NCBI GenBank assembly: GCA_023393575.1
Contig: JAEWKX010000294.1
Span: forward strand, 1 to 15,871
Length of the DNA stretch: 15,871 nt
Direction: 5' to 3'
Origin: Pseudomonadota bacterium
GTDB taxonomy: Bacteria > Pseudomonadota > Alphaproteobacteria > Rhizobiales > Rhizobiaceae
Position numbers and translations under genes: made by a program. Positions 1 to 8,708 of the stretch are shown piece by piece (the first letter of the stretch is position 1; every line of letters starts with the position of its first letter). The notes under the pieces were generated by a model. It was not told where the DNA came from. It saw only the letters and a program-made list of their open reading frames with translations, and did no database searches.

Positions 1-1184
1 AAGATCGACAGGTAGGCGTTGCGGGCAAAGTCACCGGACCCCCCTATCCCGTTCATCATATGCGTGCCGTTGACATGGGTAGAATTCACATTGCCGTAGA
101 TATCGATTTCCAGCGCCGTGTTGATACCGATCACCCCGAGGCGGCGGATGACCTCCGGATGGTTGCTGATCTCCTGGGGGCGGAGCACGAGATGCTCCTT
201 GTACTTGTGGAAATCTGAAAACACCCGCTCCGCGCGGGCCGAGGACAAGGTAATCGAGGAGCCCGACGCGAAGGCAAGCTTGCCGGCGTCGAAGAGATCG
301 AACGTGCTGTCCTGGAGCACTTCGCTGTACATGCGCAGGTGATGGAACGGCCCATCGGCCAGCCCCGTCAGAACCGAATTGGCGATCGTGCCGATGCCCG
401 CCTGCAGCGGCTGCAAGGTCAGGTCCAGGCGACCCTTCTCGACTTCGGTCTCGAAGAAGCGGATGAGGTGCGAAGCGATGGCACCGGTGTCGTCATCCTG
501 CGGTTCGATGGTGGAGGCGCTGTCCTTCTCGTCGGTGACGACGATCGCGGCGATCTTGTCCGGGTCAATCGGCACGTAGGGAAAGCCGACGCGGCTGTCG
601 CAGGTGACGACCGGAATCGGAACCCGCGACGGCCGCCGTCCCGGAAAATAGATATCGTGAAGACCTTCAAGCTCCGCGGGCTGGCTAAGGTTGATCTCGA
701 CGATGATCTTCTTTGCAAGCACCGCAAAGCTTGCGGAGTTGCCCACGGAGGTGGACGGGACCAGTCCCCCGTCTTCCGTGATGGCGGCCGCCTCGACGAT
801 GGCATAGTCGATCGGGCCGAGTTGGTTGGACCGCAGGTGCTCCACGGTCTCCGACAGGTGCTGATCGATGAACATCACTTCACCGCGATTGATGGCGGCG
901 CGGAGAGTCCTGTCGGCCTGGAACGGCATGCGACGGGCAAGGACCTTCGCCTCCGTCAGCATCCGGTCCACGTCATGCCCGAGCGAGGCGCCGGTGATCA
1001 GCGTGATCTTGAACGGTTCGGCTTTTGCCCGTGCCGCCATGGCGATCGGAACCGCCTTTGCATCGCCGGCCCTCGTGAACCCACTCATGCCGATGATCAT
1101 GCCGTCCCGGATCAGGGCGGCTGCCTGTTCGGGGGTTACGATCCTGTCCAGAAGGGCGGGGCGTCGGATGCGGTCGGCAATCAT
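1..1184 (-). CDS. Acetyl-CoA hydrolase/succinate:acetate CoA-transferase family protein (partial, C-terminus outside window)
   Basis: This cytoplasmic enzyme would move coenzyme A between small acyl-CoAs and carboxylates such as succinate, acetate or propionate. The frame is open from the ATG at 1184 to the window edge, giving 394 residues of a family usually about 500 long. It begins MIADRIRRPALLDRIVTPEQ. The active-site region reads LQAGIGTIANSVL, then MYSEVLQD. The Glu at about residue 288 matches the catalytic Glu that forms the glutamyl-CoA thioester in AarC/YgfH-type enzymes. Near the edge, NGIGGSGDFARNAYLSI is the glycine-rich CoA-binding stretch of this family. A purine-rich GAAAGAAGAGA precedes the start. 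It lies 148 bases downstream of the broken ydeP-like gene on the same strand. The family call is firm; the acyl substrates are not known, and hydrolase versus transferase cannot be separated here. Confidence 0.93.
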   Translation of the reverse strand, partial: MIADRIRRPALLDRIVTPEQAAALIRDGMIIGMSGFTRAGDAKAVPIAMAARAKAEPFKITLITGASLGHDVDRMLTEAKVLARRMPFQADRTLRAAINRGEVMFIDQHLSETVEHLRSNQLGPIDYAIVEAAAITEDGGLVPSTSVGNSASFAVLAKKIIVEINLSQPAELEGLHDIYFPGRRPSRVPIPVVTCDSRVGFPYVPIDPDKIAAIVVTDEKDSASTIEPQDDDTGAIASHLIRFFETEVEKGRLDLTLQPLQAGIGTIANSVLTGLADGPFHHLRMYSEVLQDSTFDLFDAGKLAFASGSSITLSSARAERVFSDFHKYKEHLVLRPQEISNHPEVIRRLGVIGINTALEIDIYGNVNSTHVNGTHMMNGIGGSGDFARNAYLSI

Positions 1185-1261
1185 CTTTGTCTCTTCTTTC
1201 GATTTCACGTCGTCAACCGCCCGAGGCGGCAGATGGCCGGCACAACGGTCCCAGGCGGCGC

Positions 1262-1285
1262 GCCGGACCCTAGGAGGGGGTCGGC
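1262..1285 (-). terminator. GC-rich hairpin between ydeP-like gene and CoA transferase
   Basis: GCCGGACCC (1262-1270) pairs with GGGTCGGC (1278-1285), leaving one bulged G and a 7-base loop. It lies in the 148-base gap after the ydeP-like stop, and no T tract follows on the minus strand. It could be a weak or Rho-assisted terminator, or an mRNA-stabilising structure. Function is inferred from position and pairing only. Confidence 0.3.
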
Positions 1286-1332
1286 CTGGTGACATTGATC
1301 GGTATCAAGAACAGCGCCCGGTGGTCCAGCGG

Positions 1333-3625
1333 CTATTCGGCGGCTTGAAGTCCGGTTCCGGCGGGGACCACGCGAACGGGCACCGACTTCGCCGCCGGCA
1401 CCTTGCTCTTCTCCGCATACTGCCAAAGCGGGATGAGAACATTGCATTCCGGATAGTAGGCGCCGCAGCAGCCCGGCGGAATGTCGTATTCGACTGCCCG
1501 CAGCCCCGAAAGCGTACGGGGCACATTGTCGCTCGCCTCCGTATGAAGCGACACCTGTGCTCCGTCTTCGATCTTCAGCCGGGCCATGTCCTGTCGATTG
1601 AGAAGGAGGACATCACGTGTCCCCTCGATACCTCGGAAGCGGTCACGATAGCCGTAGATCGTCGTATTGAACTGGTCGTTGCTGCGCAGGGTGATCAATC
1701 GCAGCACGTGGGGGTCGTTGCCTGTATCGAAGCTTGCCGAGAGCGCCTGAGGCAGCTTGAAGTTTGCCTTGCCGGTCTCCGTCTCCCATTTGCGTTCCCG
1801 CGCCGCGAGCGGCTTCTCCATCCCTCCGGGGGTCCACATACGGCGATTGAAGTCCTTGAACAGCTTCGGATAGGTGGCTTCTATCGCATCCCGGACCTTT
1901 CCATAGTCCGCAACCCAATCCTCCCACGGCACCTTCGGGTTCCGGCGGAGAGCGGCCCTGGCGATACCTGCAACGATCGCCGGCTCCGACCGGAGATGAT
2001 CGCTGACAGGGCGGTAGCGGCCGACAGAGGCGTGGAAGCACGAGGTCGAGTCCTCGACGGTGACGACCTGCGGCCCACTCGCCTGCTCATCCCGTTCCAG
2101 CCTTCCTAGGCAGGGAAGAAGATATGCCACCTCACCGTTGAAGAGATGGCTGCGATTGGGCTTCGTCGCCACCTGCACGGTCAGGCGCATGCGGGGCCAG
2201 GATTCCTCCATCGCGCCGGTTTCCGGCACGGCACGCAGGAAGTTGCCGCCCAGGCCCACGAATCCCTTCACGTCGCCATTCAGGATGGCGCGGCAGGCGT
2301 CCACCGTCGTGAGCCCCTCTTCGCGGGGCGGGTCGAAACCGTAAAGCTCCGCAAGCTTGTCCAGCGGCACCAGCGAGGGCTTTTCCGAAATACCGACCGT
2401 GCGTTGTCCCTGCACGTTGGAATGGCCGCGCACGGGGCAGATGCCGGCACCGGGCCTGCCGATATTGCCGCGCAACAACAGGAGATTGACGAGCGTCTGA
2501 ATGGTGGTGACGCCGAGCTTGTGCTGGGTCAGGCCCATGCCATAGATACCCATTACGGCGTTGGAGCGGGCGTAGATCGCCGCGGCCTCCTCCATGTCCG
2601 AGCGCATGATCCCTGCTTCCTTCTCGATGGCGGCCCAGGACTGCTCTTCGACGAAAGCGCGAAAGGCTTCGAAGCCCTGTGTATGCTGCGACAGGAAGGT
2701 ATGATCCAGGATATCGCCCGAGGCCGCCTCACAGCGACTTGCATATCCCGACGATCGCGGCGATGTCCCCGCCGGCCTTTACCGGATAATAGCGCTCCGA
2801 GATCCTGGTCTCATGACCGGTCAGCATCTCCGAGGGGCTCTGTGGATTCGTGAAGCGTTCGAGGCCCCGCTCCCTGAGTGGGTTGAAGGTCACGATCGAG
2901 CAGCCGCGCCTGGATGCCTCCTGCAACTGATGGAGCATGCGAAGGCTGTTGGACCCCGGATTCTGGCCGAAGAAAAAGATCGCATCGGCATGCTCGAAGT
3001 CATCCAGCCGAACCGTCCCCACCGGCTGGCCGATACTCTCCGGAAGCGCGACGGAAGTGGACTCATGACACATGTTCGAGCTGTCGGGCAGGTTATTGTT
3101 GCCGTAGAGCCGCGCCAGGAGCTGGTACATGTACGAGGCTTCCAGAGAGGCGCGCCCGGAGTCATAGAAGACCACCTGTTTAGGGTCTTGAGCCCGGATC
3201 TTTTCCAGCTCCCGCCCGATCTCGCGGAATGCCTCGTCCCAATCGACCCGCTCGTATCGATCGGACATGTGATTGAAACGCAGCGGATGGGTCAGCCGGC
3301 CCGTCATTTCGAGGTGGTGGTCGTCCCAGGTTCGAAGCTCGGTGGCGGTATGGGCGGAAAAGAACTCCGGCGTCGCCCGCCTCGACGTCAACTCCCAGAA
3401 TGTCGCCTTGGCGCCGTTCTCGCAGAACTCCGCCGGGTGAGGCTTGGCGGGCTTCGCCCAGGCACAGCTGACGCAGGCAAAACCTTTCGGCTTGTTCTGT
3501 CGCACGAGTGCATCGGCGGTCACCAGGCGGACGCGCGATCGCAGCGCATTGCGGAACAGAGACTTCACCGAACCCCAGCCGCCGGCCGGCCCCGAATAAT
3601 ACCGGATGCGCTGATTTGCATGCAT
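1333..3625 (-). pseudogene. ydeP: FdhF/YdeP-family molybdopterin oxidoreductase, frameshifted
   Basis: The gene resembles E. coli YdeP, a formate-dehydrogenase-alpha-like bis-MGD molybdoenzyme of uncertain substrate linked to acid resistance. The N-terminal part has GPAGGWGSVKS, a Cys cluster C51-x2-C54 and C68 (CVSCAWAKP, FCENGAK) and SSNMCHESTS, as in YdeP. This frame ends at TGA 2729-2731, after IVGICKSL. The rest of the protein continues without a gap in another frame: CEAASGDILDHTFLSQHTQGFEAF, then GIYGMGLTQHK, GNIGRPGAGICPVRGHSNVQG and NDQFNTTIYGYRDR, ending at 1333. Joined, the two parts give about 763 residues against about 759 in YdeP, so only a base or two is wrong. Losing one TG from CTGTGTGAGG, or gaining one base, would explain it. 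The start at 3625 has GGGAG eight bases upstream and matches YdeP's N-terminus; ATG 3685 is the alternative. It follows livF by 114 bases. A sequencing error is possible. Confidence 0.85.
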
Positions 3626-3739
3626 GTCCAGATCTCCCATGTCGGCCGGAATGGGCCTTTGTGGGTAATCCGACGGTGATGCCATGGTTCCGTTAACCGC
3701 CCAGCGGAGCCGCAGGCACACGAAAAGTTTATGGATGGA

Positions 3740-4462
3740 TCAGGCGGACGTGCCGATGCGGGAAACCGCCAGATATTCCGTCATGACGTCCTCATTCGCC
3801 AGGAGATCGGCGCTGCTGCCCTGATGGACGACAGATCCACGGTCCAGAATGACGACATCGTTCGATAAAGGCAGTATCTTGCGTACCTTCTGCTCGATGA
3901 TGATAGCCGAGATGCCCTCGCCTTCCACGATCTGGCGAAGCGCCGCAAGCAATTCGTCGACGATGATGGGCGCCAGTCCTTCCAGCGGCTCGTCGAGCAG
4001 AAGCAGCTTGGGGTTGACCATCAGCGCCCGGCCGACCGCGAGCATCTGTTGCTCGCCGCCGGACAACTGGTTGCCGAGGTTGCGGCGTCTCTCCTCCAGC
4101 CGCGGGAACATCGCAAAGACGCGCTTGAGACTCCATGGTCCGGGCCGTGCGATCGCCGTCAGGTTTTCTTCAACGGTCAGCGACTTGAAGATGTTTCGTT
4201 CCTGCGGCACCCAGCCGATTCCGGCGGCCGCTCGTCGGTCCGCGCGAAGCCGGGCGATGTCCTGTCCGAGAAGACGGATCTCACCGGCATGGTGCGTTGT
4301 CAGGCCGGCGATCGTGTCCACCAGTGTGGTCTTGCCGGTGCCGTTGCGCCCCAGCAGGGCGAGCGTACGGCCCTCGTCGATCGTCAGGCTTATGCCGGAG
4401 AGCACAGCCGCCTCGCCGTAACCCGCCGACAGGCCGTCGATCACGAGAAGCGGGCGCGTCAT
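3740..4462 (-). CDS. livF: Branched-chain amino acid-type (HAAT) ABC transporter ATP-binding protein, LivF type
   Basis: This is one of the two ATPase subunits that power the LivH/LivM permease at the inner membrane. The 240-residue product, starting [20 protein letters not shown], has Walker A GRNGTGKT (about residues 38-45), the Q-loop region WVPQERNIF, signature [16 protein letters not shown] and Walker [14 protein letters not shown]. The EQ-QxLAxGRAL signature and short length are typical of LivF rather than LivG. The ATG at 4462 overlaps the TGA of livG in an ATGA, which supports this start over an in-frame upstream extension. Transport direction is import, by family and by the linked binding protein. 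The solute need not be leucine or valine; this family also carries amides, urea and aromatic acids. Confidence 0.95.
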   Translation of the reverse strand: MTRPLLVIDGLSAGYGEAAVLSGISLTIDEGRTLALLGRNGTGKTTLVDTIAGLTTHHAGEIRLLGQDIARLRADRRAAAGIGWVPQERNIFKSLTVEENLTAIARPGPWSLKRVFAMFPRLEERRRNLGNQLSGGEQQMLAVGRALMVNPKLLLLDEPLEGLAPIIVDELLAALRQIVEGEGISAIIIEQKVRKILPLSNDVVILDRGSVVHQGSSADLLANEDVMTEYLAVSRIGTSA

Positions 4463-5202
4463 GCATTCTCTCCCAGATAGACCGCCTTGACGCGGGAATC
4501 GCTGGCAATCTCGGTCACCGGTCCTTCCGCAAAGATTGCGCCGGCGACCAGAACCGTGATGCAACTCGCGAACGAAAAGACGAGATCCATGTCATGCTCG
4601 ATCAGCAGGACGGTGACGTCGCCCGGAAGATCGGAGACGATCTTGAGCACCTCGTGTCGCTCATCCTCCGGAACGCCCGCCGCCGGTTCATCGAGAAGCA
4701 GCACCCGCGGCTTAGACGCGAACGCCAGCGCGATCTCCAGGAGGCGTTGCTTCCCGTAGGCTAGGGTCGCGGTGCGCTGGCCCATCACCGAGCCCAGTCC
4801 GAAGCGCGACAGAAGATCGGCCGCCTCCTCCACGACATCATTATAGCCGGCAAGGTCACGGAAAAGGTTGCCGCCGATCCCGTCACGTTCGCCGATGGCC
4901 AGAGCGAGCGTCTCCAGCGGCGTATATTCGTTGAACAACTGGTTGATCTGAAACGTGCGAGTGATGCCTCTCTTGACCCGCCGATGGGCCGGGAGTTCGG
5001 TGATATCCTCTCCTTCAAGCAGGATGCGGCCCACGCTCGGCTTCAGCACCCCCGTCAGGAGATTGATCAGCGTTGTCTTGCCCGCACCGTTCGGCCCGAT
5101 CAACGCATGCCGCGCTCCCCTTTCCACCTTCAGGCTCACGTCGTTCGTGACGACGAAGGCGCCGAAGCGGCGTTTCAGGCCTTGGGTCTCCAACGCGATC
5201 AT
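4459..5202 (-). CDS. livG: Branched-chain amino acid-type (HAAT) ABC transporter ATP-binding protein, LivG type
   Basis: This is the second ATPase of the importer, 247 residues, starting [24 protein letters not shown] with the alternating basic pattern common in LivG. Walker A is GPNGAGKT at about residues 36-43. The signature [17 protein letters not shown] carries the LivG-type YGxQRxLEIA in place of a plain LSGGQ, and Walker B is [33 protein letters not shown] holds the Q-loop. Its ATG lies in the ATGA overlap with the end of livM, and its TGA overlaps the livF start, so the three are probably translationally coupled. Confidence 0.95.
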   Translation of the reverse strand: MIALETQGLKRRFGAFVVTNDVSLKVERGARHALIGPNGAGKTTLINLLTGVLKPSVGRILLEGEDITELPAHRRVKRGITRTFQINQLFNEYTPLETLALAIGERDGIGGNLFRDLAGYNDVVEEAADLLSRFGLGSVMGQRTATLAYGKQRLLEIALAFASKPRVLLLDEPAAGVPEDERHEVLKIVSDLPGDVTVLLIEHDMDLVFSFASCITVLVAGAIFAEGPVTEIASDSRVKAVYLGENA

Positions 5203-6230
5203 GACCGAGGCCCCCGCGACTGAACAAGCCGGCCGGGCAGGTACTGCATCCAGCCCGCCAGCCGCTCACGGCCGACCAGCACCAGGACGATCAGCAGGAG
5301 GCCGATCCAGAACATCCAGTATTGCGGCGTGACGACGGACAGCCAGTCCCGCAGAAGCGTAAAGCCGATGGCCCCGAAAATGCCGCCGTAGAGATAGCCC
5401 GTGCCGCCGATCACCAGCACCAGCAGGACGTCGGCCGACCGGTGGAACGCCAGGACGTCCGGTGAGACGAAGGAGGTCGTCTGGGTCAGGAGGGCACCGG
5501 AAAAACCCGCCATTACGGCCGCCACAGTATAGATGGTGACAATGCGTCTTCGAGCCGGCACGCCCACCATTGCCGCGCGCATCGGGTTCGTCCTGATAGC
5601 CTTCAGCGAAAGCCCGAAGGGCGAATATGCGATCCGACGCGCAATCATCGTCGAAACGAACAGCACCGCCAGACAATAGATGTAGCCATTGCGGCCCCAC
5701 AGGTCGAACTCGAACATCCCAAGGATGGGATCCATACTGAATCCGCTCAACCCGTCTGCCCCACCCGTCAGCCATCCCATCTGATTGGCAAGCTCGGCAA
5801 GCATCAGCGCGATCCCGAGCGTTGTCATCAGACGGGTAAGGTCGGAACCGCGCAGAACCAGGAAACTCGTGACGAACCCCAAGAGACCGCTTGCAGCGCC
5901 GGCCAGGATCAGGCCGGTGACCGGCTCCGCGAAATAGTGACGGGCGAAAAGTCCCGCCACATAGGCGCCGAATCCGAAGAAGGCAGCATGGCCGAGGGAG
6001 ACGATGCCGGCAAAGCCAAGCACGAGATCAAGCGAAACGGCAAACAGTGCCAGTATCGCGATCTCGGTCAGGATCAGCATCTTGGAAGGGAGGACGAAGA
6101 TGGCGGCTATCGCGAGGAGCCAGACGACCAGTTCATAAACACGGATACGGCTACGTCGTCTCACCTGGCTCCGACCTGCGTCATCCGGCATCGGTCGAAG
6201 AGCCTCACTCTGCTCGATCGCAATGCTCAT
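5199..6230 (-). CDS. livM: Branched-chain amino acid-type (HAAT) ABC transporter permease, LivM type
   Basis: This integral membrane permease of 343 residues pairs with LivH. After a hydrophilic N-terminus of about 30 residues ([17 protein letters not shown]), a series of hydrophobic segments begins at [17 protein letters not shown]. Family landmarks are [22 protein letters not shown], the [21 protein letters not shown] stretch, and the cytoplasmic coupling loop [21 protein letters not shown] that contacts the ATPase. The C-terminal half keeps [35 protein letters not shown]. The start ATG sits in the ATGA overlap with livH, and the stop overlaps the livG start. The length is normal for LivM and nothing appears damaged. 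Confidence 0.95.
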   Translation of the reverse strand: MSIAIEQSEALRPMPDDAGRSQVRRRSRIRVYELVVWLLAIAAIFVLPSKMLILTEIAILALFAVSLDLVLGFAGIVSLGHAAFFGFGAYVAGLFARHYFAEPVTGLILAGAASGLLGFVTSFLVLRGSDLTRLMTTLGIALMLAELANQMGWLTGGADGLSGFSMDPILGMFEFDLWGRNGYIYCLAVLFVSTMIARRIAYSPFGLSLKAIRTNPMRAAMVGVPARRRIVTIYTVAAVMAGFSGALLTQTTSFVSPDVLAFHRSADVLLVLVIGGTGYLYGGIFGAIGFTLLRDWLSVVTPQYWMFWIGLLLIVLVLVGRERLAGWMQYLPGRLVQSRGPRS

Positions 6231-7087
6231 CGTGCACTCCCTCGGGCGAACAGGCCATTCGGCCGCACGATCAGCATCATCATCATCAAGCCGTAGATAA
6301 CGAAGGGACCGATCGCCGGCACGTAATATTTGCCCGCAACGTCGGCGATGCCCAGCAAGATCGCGGCGAGAAACGGCCCGCTTACGGTGGATGTCCCGCC
6401 GACTGCCACGACGATCAGGAAATAGATCATGAACTTGAGTGGAAAGTTCGGATCAAGTCCCAGGATCTCCGCTCCCATGGCCCCTCCAAGTCCGGCGAGG
6501 CCGGACCCGAAGGCGAAGGTGAGCGCGAAGACAACCGATACGTTGATGCCGAGCCCCATCGCGACACGCCGGTCGTCGACGGCTGCACGCAGCCGGCTCC
6601 CGAAGCGGGTCTTGGACAGGATGATCTGCAACCCTATTGCCAGAAGTGCGCAGACCACGATCGTGAACATGCGATACCGGCCGATGCCGATCCCGAGGAT
6701 TTCGGTCCGGCCCGACAATTCCGGCGGCAGCTGGATCAATTGCTGCTGTCCTCCCATGACATAGTCGGCAGCCGCAACAGCCATGAACACAAGCCCGACG
6801 GAGAACAGGACCTGGTCGAGATGGCTCGCCTGATAGAGCTGACGGTATAGCGTCCGCTCCAGGATCGCCCCCAGAGCGGCGCTGACGATAAAGGCCGCCG
6901 GCAGGCACCAGTAGAAGGACAGCCCGTATCTGTTCATCATCACGACGGTCACATAGCCGCCCGTCATCGCAAATGCACCGTGGGCGAGGTTGATGAAGTT
7001 CATCAAGCCGAGAGTGATCGTCAATCCGCAAGCGAGGATGAACAGGAGCATGCCATAGGCGATGCCGTCGAACAGGATGGTCAGCAT
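6227..7087 (-). CDS. livH: Branched-chain amino acid-type (HAAT) ABC transporter permease, LivH type
   Basis: This 286-residue inner-membrane permease has many hydrophobic helices. Family landmarks are LTITLGLMNFINLAHGAFAMTGGYV near the N-terminus, SHLDQVLFSVGLVFMAVAAADYVMGG, the coupling loop FGSRLRAAVDDRRVAMGLGINV and a C-terminal [14 protein letters not shown]. The start at 7087 is preceded by GAGAG a few bases upstream. It begins 53 bases after the stop of the binding-protein gene, with a strong hairpin in that gap, and its stop overlaps livM in an ATGA. Confidence 0.95.
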   Translation of the reverse strand: MLTILFDGIAYGMLLFILACGLTITLGLMNFINLAHGAFAMTGGYVTVVMMNRYGLSFYWCLPAAFIVSAALGAILERTLYRQLYQASHLDQVLFSVGLVFMAVAAADYVMGGQQQLIQLPPELSGRTEILGIGIGRYRMFTIVVCALLAIGLQIILSKTRFGSRLRAAVDDRRVAMGLGINVSVVFALTFAFGSGLAGLGGAMGAEILGLDPNFPLKFMIYFLIVVAVGGTSTVSGPFLAAILLGIADVAGKYYVPAIGPFVIYGLMMMMLIVRPNGLFARGSAR

Positions 7088-7105
7088 TGGCTCTCACGCG
7101 TTCAG

Positions 7106-7127
7106 GAGGGCCGCCGGAGCGGCCCTC
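7106..7127 (-). other. Perfect 9-bp stem-loop between binding protein and livH
   Basis: GAGGGCCGC (7106-7114) and GCGGCCCTC (7119-7127) are exact reverse complements around a 4-base loop. On the transcribed minus strand the loop reads TCCG. No T tract follows, so this is unlikely to be a strong intrinsic terminator. A hairpin at this place, just after a binding-protein gene and before its permeases, often protects the upstream mRNA or partly attenuates, giving more binding protein than permease. The role is inferred. Confidence 0.55.
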
Positions 7128-7140
7128 GCAATGTGGATGG

Positions 7141-8313
7141 TCACTGCGCCGAGTTCGGGTCGCGAATCTTCTCGTATTTGGTGAATTCCTCGTTGTACAA
7201 TTCGCCGTCGACTTCTTTCACCTCGCGGATATAGATGTCCTGCACGATGTCACGAGTCTGTGGGTCGATCATGATCGGGCCGCGCGGGCTTGTCCACTCG
7301 GCACCCTTCATCGCCTCGACGAGCTTGGTGCCATCGGTATCCCCACCCGTCTTTTCGAGTGCCATGTAAGCGAGATGCATGGCGTCGTACCCGCCAACGG
7401 ACATGAAATTCGGCCGCATGTTGTTGTTGGACTTGCGAACTTCTTCCACGAATGCCTTGTTTTCCGGGCTATCGTGATTGGCCGAATAGAAGTGTCCCGT
7501 GATCACACCCTTCGCTGCCTCGCCAATGCCGTTCAGGAGATCGTCGTCCGTCACGTCGCCAGTGGCAATCAGCTTGATCCCGGCATCGGCCAGCCCGCGC
7601 TCGACAAACTGCTTCATGAACAGCGAACCGACGCCGGAGGGCACGAAGACGAAGACGGCGTCGGGCTTGGCATCGCGGACACGCTGCAGGAACGGTGCGA
7701 AATCCGGATTCTGCAGAGGAACGCGGACGGATTCGACGATCTCTCCACCCTCCTTCTTGTACTGGTCGACGAAACCCTTCTCGATATCATGGCCGGGGCC
7801 ATAGTCCGTCACCAACGTCACGACTCGCTTCAAACCGTTCTCAACGGCCCAGGTGGCGACGGGAAGCGCCGACTGAGGACCTCCCATGCTGGTACGGACA
7901 AAATAGTCCGACTGCTTCATGATCGCCGACGTGGTGGCAGACGTGACAATCGCGGGGATCTTCGCCTGATTAAGGACCGGAGCAACCGACATAGCAAGCG
8001 GAGTCAGGCCGAAACCCATCAGCATGCTGACCCCATCGTTGACGACCAGTTCCTGGGCTATCCTGCGTGTCTGGTCCGCCGTACCGGCGTCATCCCGCAA
8101 CACGACCTCGATCTTCTTCCCGCCGGCGGTATCGCCGTTGATTGCCATATAGGCTTTCACTCCGGCTTCCACCTGGCGTCCCGTTGATGCGAACGGACCG
8201 GTCATCGGCAGGATCAAGCCGATCTTCACGGCTTCCTGGGCGTATGCGGGCAGTGTCCCCAGCGCGCCAAGTGCGACGCCGGCTGCTGCAATGAAAATCC
8301 TTCTGCTGAGCAT
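7141..8313 (-). CDS. HAAT-family ABC transporter periplasmic substrate-binding protein
   Basis: This is the solute receptor for the LivHMGF importer, 390 residues, of the Leu/Ile/Val-binding (type I periplasmic) family. A signal peptide, MLSRRIFIAAAGVALGALGT followed by LPAYA, would be cut before QEAVKIG at about residue 25/26. SRRIFI resembles a twin-arginine motif, so Tat export is possible. The mature N-terminus, VKIGLILPMTGPFASTGRQV, and the later RDDAGTADQTRRIAQELVVN and MSVGGYDAMHLAYMALEKTGG are typical of this family. The start at 8313 is fixed by a very strong Shine-Dalgarno run, AGGAGGAGGAG at 8319-8329, five bases upstream; an in-frame upstream ATG at 8403 lacks this. It is the first gene after a 395-base regulatory gap. 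Aromatic acids, amides, urea or branched amino acids are all possible ligands. Confidence 0.94.
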   Translation of the reverse strand: MLSRRIFIAAAGVALGALGTLPAYAQEAVKIGLILPMTGPFASTGRQVEAGVKAYMAINGDTAGGKKIEVVLRDDAGTADQTRRIAQELVVNDGVSMLMGFGLTPLAMSVAPVLNQAKIPAIVTSATTSAIMKQSDYFVRTSMGGPQSALPVATWAVENGLKRVVTLVTDYGPGHDIEKGFVDQYKKEGGEIVESVRVPLQNPDFAPFLQRVRDAKPDAVFVFVPSGVGSLFMKQFVERGLADAGIKLIATGDVTDDDLLNGIGEAAKGVITGHFYSANHDSPENKAFVEEVRKSNNNMRPNFMSVGGYDAMHLAYMALEKTGGDTDGTKLVEAMKGAEWTSPRGPIMIDPQTRDIVQDIYIREVKEVDGELYNEEFTKYEKIRDPNSAQ

Positions 8314-8447
8314 GCCTTCTCCTCCTCCTAAAGAACTCTTGGCTACCTTGCGGACGATAAGCGCAGATTCGGCTCGCTGCTGCACTCCGCATCCACCACG
8401 CAACTCCTGACTACGAATACGTATCCCACTCGGGCTGCTTGCCTACG

Positions 8448-8457
8448 GTGTATACAC
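8448..8457. promoter_or_regulatory. Palindrome GTGTATACAC, candidate operator (proximal copy)
   Basis: This perfect 10-bp palindrome with core TGTATACA lies 135 bases upstream of the binding-protein start. The same core recurs at 8617-8624. GTATAC-centred palindromes are common operators of GntR/FadR-type regulators, but no such regulator is in the window, so the IclR protein or an unlinked factor may bind. Assignment is inferred from the repeat. Confidence 0.4.
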
Positions 8458-8605
8458 GTCACGCAAAACTCCCGGTCTTCAATGAACGTCTAGAGACTGT
8501 CGGTGCGCACCAAGCTATGCTCTCCCTCTCGCCAAGATGGCTGGTCTCCCTTGCTGCTGCCCCCCGCCGGCCTTCACGCCTGATTGCCATTCTCAGACAA
8601 ACCGA

Positions 8606-8635
8606 AGCGTAGATTCTGTATACAGTTACTGTCAA
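8606..8635 (-). promoter_or_regulatory. Candidate promoter of the ABC operon with palindromic operator in the spacer
   Basis: Read on the minus strand, TTGACA (8635-8630) is a perfect -35 box. After an 18-base spacer comes TACGCT (8611-8606), only a weak -10. The spacer contains CTGTATACAG (8616-8625), a perfect 10-bp palindrome that would block RNA polymerase if bound. It lies about 290 bases before the binding-protein ATG. Evidence is motif matching alone. Confidence 0.35.
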
Positions 8636-8708
8636 TACAACCCTGAACACCTTCGCAGAGATAGGCGCGCGTCGGTCCAGTATCGACAAGCGGCCGACAT
8701 GGTTTGCA

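Larger units (their letters stand above)
8314..8708. promoter_or_regulatory. 395-base gap between iclR and the ABC operon
   Basis: I see no credible gene here; a 131-codon minus-strand frame crosses it but has no recognisable protein and overlaps the iclR end. The stretch holds the Shine-Dalgarno run of the binding-protein gene, two TGTATACA palindromes whose centres are 168 bases apart, and a TTGACA box next to the distal one. It therefore probably holds the main promoter of the transport operon with a long untranslated leader. No clear iclR terminator was found. Confidence 0.5.

Noticed and set aside
339..1292. Plus-strand open frame of 317 codons
   Set aside because: It is antisense to the CoA transferase, whose catalytic and CoA-binding motifs are clear on the minus strand.
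868..2109. Plus-strand open frame of 413 codons
   Set aside because: It is antisense to the CoA transferase and the ydeP-like gene, crosses both gene ends, and is rich in Arg, Gly and His with no recognisable domain. G+C-rich DNA often opens such frames.
7087..8187. Plus-strand open frame of 366 codons
   Set aside because: It lies opposite the binding-protein gene, whose signal peptide, ribosome site and family motifs are convincing.
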